Of a DNA stretch of 6,082 bases, positions 1 to 6,082 are shown one piece after another. Within the stretch, counting starts at the first letter, position 1. Each line of letters opens with the position of its first letter. The stretch comes from Pseudomonadota bacterium (GTDB lineage: Bacteria > Pseudomonadota > Alphaproteobacteria > Rhizobiales > Rhizobiaceae). The position numbers and the translations under genes are program-made. Location of the stretch: assembly GCA_023419995.1 (NCBI GenBank), contig JAEZXF010000299.1, positions 1-6,082 of the forward strand. Reading direction: 5' to 3'. The notes under the pieces were generated by a model that did not search any database, was not told the origin of the DNA, and saw nothing but the letters and a program-made list of their open reading frames with translations.

Positions 1-2
1 GG

Positions 3-1052
3 CTGTGGGTCAAGGACGAGCTCGGGCGCACCGGGGCGGCGCTCATCGCGCTGATCGAGGCGTTCCTCGCCCGGGCGCAGGAGCACGCGGCGACCGTGAT
101 GCCGGGCTTCACCCATCTCCAGACCGCCCAGCCCATCACCTTCGGCCATCACTGCATGGCCTATGTCGAGATGTTCGGCCGCGACCTGTCGCGGGTGCGC
201 GACGCAATCGAAAGGCTGGACGAGTCGCCGCTGGGGGCGGCCGCGCTGGCCGGCACCGGCTTCCCCGTCGACCGCCACATGACGGCCAAGGCGCTGGGCT
301 TCCGCGAGCCGACGCGCAACTCCGTCGACAGCGTCTCGGACCGCGACTTCGCGCTGGAGTTCCTCTCTCTCGCCGCGATCTCAGCCACGCACCTGTCGCG
401 GCTGGCCGAGGAGATCGTCATCTGGTCGACGCCGCAGTTCGGCTTCATCCGCCTGTCGGACCAGTTCTCCACCGGCTCGTCGATCATGCCGCAGAAGAAG
501 AACCCGGACGCGGCCGAGCTGGTGCGCGCCAAGACCGGCCGGGTCAACGGCCACCTGATCGGCCTGCTCACCGTGATGAAGGGCCTGCCGCTCGCCTATT
601 CCAAGGACATGCAGGAAGACAAGGAAGCCGTGTTCGACGCGGCCGAGACGCTCGACCTGATGATCGCCGCCATGACCGGCATGGTGCGCGACATGACGGT
701 CAACGCCGCCGCGATGAGACGAGCCGCCGGCTCCGGCTACTCGACCGCGACCGACCTCGCCGACTGGCTGGTGCGCGAGGCGGGCCTGCCGTTCCGCGAG
801 GCGCACCACGTCACCGGCCGCGCCGTGGCCGCGGCGGAGGCGCGCGGCGTCGCCCTCGACCGCCTGTCGCTGGACGAGCTGCGCGCCATCGACGGTCGCA
901 TCACCGACGCCGTGTTCGGCGTGCTCTCGGTCAACGCCTCGGTCAGGAGCCGGTCCTCCTTCGGCGGCACCGCGCCGGCCGAGGTGCGCCGGCAGATCCG
1001 CTACTGGCGCGCCCGGCTGAAACGCGAGGCGCGGCCGGCGAAGGGCCGCTAG
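3..1052 (+). CDS. argH: argininosuccinate lyase, 5'-truncated by the window edge
   Basis: This cytosolic enzyme splits L-argininosuccinate into arginine and fumarate, the last step of arginine biosynthesis. The window holds 349 codons plus a TAG stop; the family usually has about 460-470 residues, so roughly 115 N-terminal residues lie off the left edge. Numbered from the first complete codon, the segment around MPGFTHLQ (residues 33-40) carries the Thr-His pair (T37-H38) that lines the active site in the fumarase/aspartase superfamily. [12 protein letters not shown] (residues 158-169, nt 474-509) is the superfamily signature, and its serines include the one known as the catalytic base in argininosuccinate lyases and delta-crystallin. 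The C-terminal stretch with [10 protein letters not shown] is also typical of ArgH. No frameshift or missing key residue is visible in the part shown. Identification is firm; only the start cannot be seen. Confidence 0.97.
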   Translation: MWVKDELGRTGAALIALIEAFLARAQEHAATVMPGFTHLQTAQPITFGHHCMAYVEMFGRDLSRVRDAIERLDESPLGAAALAGTGFPVDRHMTAKALGFREPTRNSVDSVSDRDFALEFLSLAAISATHLSRLAEEIVIWSTPQFGFIRLSDQFSTGSSIMPQKKNPDAAELVRAKTGRVNGHLIGLLTVMKGLPLAYSKDMQEDKEAVFDAAETLDLMIAAMTGMVRDMTVNAAAMRRAAGSGYSTATDLADWLVREAGLPFREAHHVTGRAVAAAEARGVALDRLSLDELRAIDGRITDAVFGVLSVNASVRSRSSFGGTAPAEVRRQIRYWRARLKREARPAKGR

Positions 1053-1125
1053 GACCGCGGACGCTGGGCCGAGCCCGGGCCGCCGCGTCGCCGGCCCGTT
1101 TCGCCGCATTGTGCGATGCGGGGTG

Positions 1126-1154
1126 TTTCCACCCGACCGCAAAATGCTCTAGAA
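1126..1154 (+). promoter_or_regulatory. candidate promoter for the lipoprotein-lysA pair
   Basis: The 135-bp gap after argH (1053-1187) holds no gene. Its right half becomes AT-richer than anything nearby. It contains TTTCCA at 1126-1131 and CTAGAA at 1149-1154, 17 bp apart, which could serve as weak -35 and -10 boxes for the genes beginning at 1188. A short hairpin (CGCAT 1105-1109 with ATGCG 1116-1120) lies just before and might help end argH transcripts, but no T tract follows it. Neither box is close to consensus, so this is an inference from spacing and base composition. Confidence 0.25.
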
Positions 1155-1187
1155 CCATTCCCGACATCGAACCGGACGGACAGGCAC

Positions 1188-1400
1188 ATGCGCGCGGCAC
1201 ACACGATCAGGACCCTACTTCTGCTTGGTGCGATAGCCGCCGCGCTCACTGCCTGCGGCCGCCGCCCCGGCACGCTCGAAGGACCCTACGAGGCGTCCGT
1301 CGAGGCGCGCAAGCAGGCCGAGCGCGACAACCAGCCCCTCCCCCCCGAGCGCGAGAAGCCGGAAGAAGATCGCCGCTTCATTCTCGACGGCCTGATCTAG
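1188..1400 (+). CDS. lptM: small lipoprotein, LptM/YifL/LppL type
   Basis: This 70-aa protein has a classic lipoprotein signal. It has a short basic N-terminus (Arg2, Arg8), a hydrophobic core of about residues 9-20, and the lipobox L20-T-A-C23, so the mature form would be a 48-residue chain acylated at Cys23. The mature start, CGRRPGTLEGPYEA, is a loose version of the CGLKGPLY motif of Escherichia coli LptM (YifL), which assists maturation of the LPS translocon LptD/E. The tail is charged and Pro/Glu-rich and ends FILDGLI. The ATG at 1188 is chosen because GGA at 1178-1180 lies 7 nt upstream and the signal peptide starts immediately. The in-frame start at 1116 would put 24 unlikely residues ahead of the signal. 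A small lipoprotein gene directly before lysA is also known in Pseudomonas (lppL-lysA). The lipoprotein call is firm; equivalence in function to LptM is inferred. Confidence 0.82.
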   Translation: MRAAHTIRTLLLLGAIAAALTACGRRPGTLEGPYEASVEARKQAERDNQPLPPEREKPEEDRRFILDGLI

Positions 1401-1411
1401 GACACACCATC

Positions 1412-2677
<1,266 letters not shown>

Positions 2678-2683
2678 CGCGCG

Positions 2684-2716
2684 GCGCCGGCCGGCCGGCG
2701 CTCGTCCTGCGCCGGC
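2684..2716 (+). terminator. overlapping GC-rich hairpins after lysA, possible terminator
   Basis: Seven bases after the lysA stop lies an 8-mer, GCGCCGGC (2684-2691), then its reverse complement GCCGGCGC (2694-2701), then a second direct copy (2709-2716). The middle arm can pair with either flank. The 3' hairpin (2694-2701 with 2709-2716, loop of 7) is followed by TTCATCACGTTTT, which is only a poor T tract. This could be a weak intrinsic terminator or a 3'-end stabiliser. In DNA this rich in G+C such repeats also arise by chance. Confidence 0.4.
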
Positions 2717-2810
2717 TTCATCACGTTTTCGCGCCTGCCTCGCCTTCGCCGCGTTTGCTGCTATCCTGACCCGAGAGCCGGGGCGAATCCGCGTGCCCGG
2801 CCAACGCGAC

Positions 2811-2818
2811 GAGAAGGA
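2811..2818 (+). promoter_or_regulatory. Shine-Dalgarno sequence that decides the start at 2823
   Basis: GAGAAGGA ends 4 nt before the ATG at 2823 and is the only strong purine-rich match to the 16S rRNA tail near this gene. The alternative in-frame GTG at 2793 has no comparable sequence in front of it. The spacing is a little short but workable. Confidence 0.6.
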
Positions 2819-2822
2819 CCGC

Positions 2823-5393
2823 ATGGCGCAGACGGCGAAGGACGCCCCCACGCCCAGACTGCCCGCAGCCGGCCCGCTGGCGCGCCTTGCCCGCACCCGC
2901 GCCGTGGTCCGCGGCGTGATCGTGGTCGAACGCCTGTGGCCGCTCCTCCTCCCGGCCGCCGTCGTCGCCAGCCTGTTCGTCAGCCTGTCGTGGCTCGGCG
3001 CCTTCCGCGCCGCGCCCGACTGGGGCCGGATCGCGCTTGGCGTCGCGCTGGCGCTCGCCGGCCTCGCCGCGCTCTATCCCCTGCGCTTCTATCGCGGGCC
3101 GTCGGCGGCCGAGATCGACCGGCGCATCGAGCGCGCCAACCGGCTCGAGCATGCGCCGCTCCGCGCCCAGATCGACAGGCCGACCGCCGACACCCCGTTC
3201 GCCCGTGCCCTGTGGCAGGAACACCAGAAGCGCATGGCCGCGAAGCTCGACCGCCTCGCCGCCGGCCTGCCCCATGCCCGCCTGCCCGAGCGCGACCCCT
3301 GGGGCCTGCGCGCGGCCGCCGCGCTTCTGCTCGTCGTGGCCTTCTCGTTCTCGTTCGGGCCGCTCGGCGGCACCCTCGGTGACGCCTTCCGGGCGCATGG
3401 CGGCGCGGCGGTGGCGCCAGCCCGCATCGACGCCTGGGTGACGCCGCCGGCCTATACCGGCAAGGCCCCGATCTTCCTGACCGGACAGGGCGCGCCGGCA
3501 ACGGACGCCGCGATCGTCAAGGTGCCGGCCGGCAGCATCGTCGCCGTAAGGGTGGCGGGCGGAACCGGCCAGGAGACGCTGTCGTGGCTCAAGCCCGGCG
3601 ACCAGGAGGCCGTGCCCGTCGCGCCCGAGGAGGCGCAGGCCGGCGACCGGCCGCGCCGGCCCGGCGCGGCGGCTCTGCAGTTCCAGGCCACGCTCGGCGG
3701 GGACGGCCTGCTCTCCCTGCGCTCGGGCGTCGGCGAGCTGCGCAGCTGGGCCTTCGCCGTCACCCCGGACACGCCCCCGACCATCCGCTTCGCCCATGAG
3801 CCGGGCCGCGCGGTCAACGGCACGCTGGAGCTGTCCTACGCCATCGAGGACGACTACGGCGCCGCCTCGGCCGAGGCCCGCTTCGCGCTGGACGACGAAG
3901 GCGCGCCCGGCGCGCGGCCGCTCTACGAGGCGCCTGAGATGCCGCTGGCGCTGCCGCGCCGCAACGCCGCCGACAAGTCGGCGCGCACCACGCGCGACCT
4001 GACCGAGCACCCGTGGGCAGGCGCGCCGGTGGGCGTGACGCTCCATGCCGCCGACGCCGCCGGCCAGGAGGCCCGGAGCGAGACGAAGACCATCGTGCTG
4101 CCGGAGCGGCCGTTCTACAACCCGCTTGCCCGGGCGCTGGTCGAGCAGCGACGCATCCTCGCGCTCGACGCCAACCGCAAGGATCGCGTGCTGGCGCTGA
4201 TGGACGCGCTGACGCTCAGGCCAGAGGACAGCTTCGACAACCTGTCCCACTACCTCGGCATCGTCGCCGCGCGCACGCGGCTGAAGCAGGCGAGAAGCGA
4301 CGATGCCCTGCGCGAGACCGCCGACTATCTGTGGGAGATGGCGCTCGCCATCGAGGGCGGGGCGTTCTCCGACGCGCAGAAGCGGCTGAGCCAGGCGCAG
4401 GACGCGCTCCAGCAGGCGTTGGAGAACGGCGCCAGCGACGAGGAGATCGCGCGGCTGATGGAGGAGCTGCGGCAGGCGATGCAGGACTTCATGCGCGAGC
4501 TGGCCGAGCAGGCGGCGCGCGACCCCAACATGGCGATGCAGATGCCGCAGGATGGGCAGGAGATGCGCCCCGGCGACCTCGACCGCATGCTCGACCAGCT
4601 CGAGAACCTGGCGCGCTCGGGCGCGCGCGAGCAGGCCATGGACATGCTGCAGCAGCTTCGCGACATGATGAACAACCTGCAGGCCGGCCGCCAGCAGCAG
4701 CCCGGGCAGGGTCAGGGCGAGCAGAACCAGATGCGCCAGCAGATGGACCAGCTCGGCGACCTGATGCGTCGCCAGCAGGAGATGCAGAACGAGACCTTCC
4801 GCCTCGACAACATGCAGCGCGACCGGAACCAGCAGCAGAACGGACAGACAGGGCCAGGCGGACAGCGCGGGCAAGGCGGCCAGCCGATGTCGCAGGAGGA
4901 GTTCGACGAGGCCATGCGCCAGCTCCAGGAGGGCCAGGGCCGGCTGCGCGAGGAGCTGGAAGGGCTGACCCGCTCGCGCGAGGGCATGGGCATCCAGCCC
5001 GGCGAGGGCTTCGGCGAGGCCGGCGAGGCGAGGGGCCGCGCCGAGGGCGCGCTGGGCGAGGGCGAGGGCGGCCGCGCCACCGGCGAGCAGGGCCAGGCGC
5101 TGGAGGCGCTGCGCCGCGGCGCCCAGGACATGATGCAGCAGATGCAGCAGGCGATGCGCCAGAACGGACAGGGCATGGGCGAAGGCGGCCGCCAGCAGCC
5201 CTCCGACCGCGACCCGCTCGGCCGGCCCCGCGCCACCACCGGCCCGGATTTCGGGGATTCGGTGAAGGTGCCCGACGAGATCGACGTCGAGCGCGCGCGC
5301 CGCATCCTCGACGAGATCCGCCGCCGCCTGGGCAACGCGCTGAGCCCGGAGGTCGAGCGTGACTACCTCGAGCGGCTGCTCCAGACCCGCTGA
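2823..5393 (+). CDS. TIGR02302/DUF4175-type membrane protein with Gln/Met-rich C-terminal half
   Basis: The function is unknown. The 856-aa product matches my recollection of the alphaproteobacterial family TIGR02302: about 850 residues, 2-3 membrane helices near the N-terminus and a Gln/Gly-rich low-complexity C-terminal region. Hydrophobic segments lie at about 38-60, 70-87 and 162-181, with a charged loop between the second and third. The middle part (about 200-430) looks like beta-rich extracytoplasmic domains, for example DAWVTPPAYTG from 203 and TPDTPPTIRF from 314. From about 431 (FYNPLARALVEQRR) it turns helical and charged. Residues from about 565 to 800 are dominated by Gln, Met, Gly, Glu and Arg with probable amphipathic or coiled-coil helices. 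A compact C-terminus (817-856, VPDEIDVERARRILDEIRRR and following) regains normal composition. With three membrane passes the bulk would lie on the opposite face from the N-terminus. No catalytic motif is seen. The frame is intact. A 145-bp gap and hairpin separate it from lysA; CTATCCT at 2761-2767 is a possible -10 box but no clear -35 accompanies it. Confidence 0.85.
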   Translation: MAQTAKDAPTPRLPAAGPLARLARTRAVVRGVIVVERLWPLLLPAAVVASLFVSLSWLGAFRAAPDWGRIALGVALALAGLAALYPLRFYRGPSAAEIDRRIERANRLEHAPLRAQIDRPTADTPFARALWQEHQKRMAAKLDRLAAGLPHARLPERDPWGLRAAAALLLVVAFSFSFGPLGGTLGDAFRAHGGAAVAPARIDAWVTPPAYTGKAPIFLTGQGAPATDAAIVKVPAGSIVAVRVAGGTGQETLSWLKPGDQEAVPVAPEEAQAGDRPRRPGAAALQFQATLGGDGLLSLRSGVGELRSWAFAVTPDTPPTIRFAHEPGRAVNGTLELSYAIEDDYGAASAEARFALDDEGAPGARPLYEAPEMPLALPRRNAADKSARTTRDLTEHPWAGAPVGVTLHAADAAGQEARSETKTIVLPERPFYNPLARALVEQRRILALDANRKDRVLALMDALTLRPEDSFDNLSHYLGIVAARTRLKQARSDDALRETADYLWEMALAIEGGAFSDAQKRLSQAQDALQQALENGASDEEIARLMEELRQAMQDFMRELAEQAARDPNMAMQMPQDGQEMRPGDLDRMLDQLENLARSGAREQAMDMLQQLRDMMNNLQAGRQQQPGQGQGEQNQMRQQMDQLGDLMRRQQEMQNETFRLDNMQRDRNQQQNGQTGPGGQRGQGGQPMSQEEFDEAMRQLQEGQGRLREELEGLTRSREGMGIQPGEGFGEAGEARGRAEGALGEGEGGRATGEQGQALEALRRGAQDMMQQMQQAMRQNGQGMGEGGRQQPSDRDPLGRPRATTGPDFGDSVKVPDEIDVERARRILDEIRRRLGNALSPEVERDYLERLLQTR

Positions 5394-5409
5394 AACCGGG
5401 TCCGCCGGA

Positions 5410-6030
5410 TCAGGCCCGCACCGGCCGGATGACGTTGAGCAGCGCGCCGTAGGGCACGAGCATCAGCACCGACAGCAGCATCTTGACGCAGAAGTCGCCA
5501 AACGCCAGCGACACCCACAGCGGCACTTCGCCGCCGCCGAGGACGAACGGCACCGCGAAGCCGAGCGAGGCGTCCTCGCGGCCGAGGCCGGTGTCGAGGA
5601 AGGCGAAGCGGTCGGCGAAGGCGAGCGAGAAGAACAGCAGCGTGTCGACGACCGAGCCGATGACGGAGCCGGTGAGCGGCGCGATCCACCACCGGCGCTC
5701 GCGCAGCCTGTCGAAGACGAAGACGTCCAGCACCTGCGCCGTCAGGAAGGCCGAGCCCGACGCGATGGCGATGCGCGGCGTCGCCAGCCAGACCGACAGC
5801 GCCACGGCGATGGCGAAGCCGGCATAGACAACCTTGCGCGCCGCCGCCGGCCCGTAGCGCCGGTTGGTCAGGTCGTTGACCAGGAAGGCGAGCGGATAGG
5901 TGAACGCCCCCCAGGTGAGGATGTCCTGGAGGCCGAAATGCCGGAACGGGAACTGGACGAGGAAGTTGGAGGCGACGACGACGGACGCCATTGCGGCCAC
6001 GAAGGGCCAGACCGAAACGGTTCGGGTCAT
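5410..6030 (-). CDS. yhhQ: queuosine precursor transporter (YhhQ/VUT family)
   Basis: This integral inner-membrane protein belongs to the YhhQ family (DUF165), whose E. coli member imports the queuosine precursors preQ0 and preQ1 for tRNA modification. The product is 206 aa with about six hydrophobic helices at roughly 7-26, 38-52, 66-84, 87-106, 115-138 and 168-200. Family features are YPLAFLVNDLTNRRYG (45-60) between helices 2 and 3, with the acidic/Asn-rich ND-LTN core; the small-residue helix GSAFLTAQ (92-99) running into DVFVFDRLR; and TGSVIGSVVDT (120-130). The ATG at 6030 is chosen because AGGA (6041-6038) lies 7 nt upstream and helix 1 starts at once; a TTG at 6075 would add 15 polar residues. 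It converges on the TIGR02302-type gene, with 16 bp between stops and no obvious terminator there. Regulation is probably by the preQ1 riboswitch-like leader described separately, which fits the transporter assignment independently. Confidence 0.93.
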   Translation of the reverse strand: MTRTVSVWPFVAAMASVVVASNFLVQFPFRHFGLQDILTWGAFTYPLAFLVNDLTNRRYGPAAARKVVYAGFAIAVALSVWLATPRIAIASGSAFLTAQVLDVFVFDRLRERRWWIAPLTGSVIGSVVDTLLFFSLAFADRFAFLDTGLGREDASLGFAVPFVLGGGEVPLWVSLAFGDFCVKMLLSVLMLVPYGALLNVIRPVRA

Positions 6031-6057
6031 TTTTTTATCCTGGGTGATGGAACCAGT
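6028..6057 (-). promoter_or_regulatory. candidate preQ1-I riboswitch overlapping the yhhQ start codon
   Basis: Read on the minus strand, the leader can form the H-type pseudoknot of class I preQ1 aptamers. P1 is CUGG (6056-6053) with CCAG (6043-6040), 4 bp, with an A-G mismatch (6057/6039) beneath. Loop 1 is UUC (6052-6050). P2 is CAU (6049-6047) paired with the start codon AUG (6030-6028), 3 bp. C6044, just 5' of the P1 return strand, sits where the preQ1-pairing cytosine lies in known aptamers. The A-rich tail AUAAAAAA (6038-6031) matches, as I recall it, the tail of the Bacillus subtilis queC aptamer in sequence and length. The Shine-Dalgarno AGGA (6041-6038) overlaps the end of P1. Ligand binding would therefore hide both ribosome site and start codon, shutting off the importer when preQ1 is plentiful. 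Weak points are the short P1 and a 2-nt connector (CA, 6046-6045) where known examples have three or more. Transcription must start upstream of 6057, perhaps outside the window. Confidence 0.72.
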
Positions 6058-6082
6058 CGGCGGGCTTTGAGGCAATTCCGGC

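Noticed and set aside
381..1142. 253-codon open frame on the minus strand over argH
   Set aside because: It is antisense to a fully conserved argH and has no family resemblance.
5..1411. Open frame running in phase into lysA, which would make an 890-aa protein
   Set aside because: It overlaps argH and the lipoprotein gene out of frame and its translation is Arg/Ala/Gly-rich nonsense. The LysA family N-terminus begins at 1412. The openness follows from G+C-rich codons on the other frame.
2684..2701. 18-bp perfect palindrome as an attachment or regulator-binding site
   Set aside because: It is made only of G and C in alternating blocks, which is common by chance here, and no integrase or regulator gene is nearby.
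2793..2822. GTG start at 2793 for the 856-aa protein
   Set aside because: No Shine-Dalgarno precedes it, while GAGAAGGA precedes the ATG at 2823.
2721..4874. 717-codon open frame on the minus strand
   Set aside because: It is antisense to the TIGR02302-type gene, has shadow composition (His/Leu/Arg/Val-rich) and no recognisable motif.
4670..5180. CAG/GGC-rich stretches as a nucleotide repeat array
   Set aside because: They encode the irregular Gln/Met/Gly-rich protein tail; no repeat unit of constant length or spacing was found.
4013..5362. 449-codon open frame on the plus strand inside the 2823-5393 gene
   Set aside because: It is an alternative frame of the same DNA, extremely rich in Arg, Ala, Gly and Pro, with no start signal.
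5483..5827. 114-codon open frame on the plus strand over yhhQ
   Set aside because: It is antisense to a well-conserved transporter; Ser/Lys/Ala-rich shadow without a ribosome site.
6028..6075. Upstream TTG start for yhhQ at 6075
   Set aside because: It would add 15 polar residues before helix 1, lacks a good Shine-Dalgarno and would translate through the structured leader; the ATG at 6030 has AGGA at 7 nt.
6047..6075. TTGCCT, 17 bp, TTCCAT as a yhhQ promoter on the minus strand
   Set aside because: The -10 match is poor and a start from it would remove most of the leader; the spacing looks coincidental.

Overview
This GC-rich window (roughly 70% G+C by eye, with strong G/C bias at third codon positions) looks like core chromosome of an alphaproteobacterium, most likely of the Hyphomicrobiales (rhizobial) group. 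The basis is the gene order argH - small lipoprotein - lysA - long TIGR02302/DUF4175-type membrane protein, plus the LysA N-terminus starting (M)NHFEYRDG. No genus can be named from this alone. I see no mobile element, phage, CRISPR, tRNA or rRNA.

Layout: (1) 3-1052 (+) is the C-terminal three quarters of argH (argininosuccinate lyase), cut by the left edge. (2) 1053-1187 is a non-coding gap that probably holds a promoter. (3) 1188-1400 (+) encodes a 70-aa lipoprotein of the LptM/YifL/LppL type. (4) 1412-2677 (+) is lysA (diaminopimelate decarboxylase), 11 bp behind the lipoprotein gene and starting with GTG. (5) 2678-2822 is a gap with overlapping GC-rich inverted repeats. (6) 2823-5393 (+) encodes an 856-aa protein with three N-terminal membrane segments and a long Gln/Met/Gly-rich C-terminal half. 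(7) 5410-6030 (-), converging on it with 16 bp between stop codons, is a YhhQ-family queuosine-precursor transporter. (8) Directly upstream of, and overlapping, its start codon (6028-6057, -) is a sequence that folds like a class I preQ1 riboswitch.

Functionally, argH completes arginine synthesis and lysA completes lysine synthesis; lysA also drains meso-diaminopimelate, a peptidoglycan precursor. The lipoprotein and the large membrane protein point to the envelope, but nothing in the sequence ties them to the lysA reaction. The transporter belongs to a separate, opposite-strand unit for tRNA queuosine modification.

The best lead is the leader of the transporter gene. A pseudoknot is predicted in which the P2 helix uses the AUG start codon itself and P1 overlaps the Shine-Dalgarno sequence. 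That would let preQ1 shut off translation of its own importer in about 30 nt. The fold was found by eye; a covariance search and comparison of orthologous leaders are the decisive tests.
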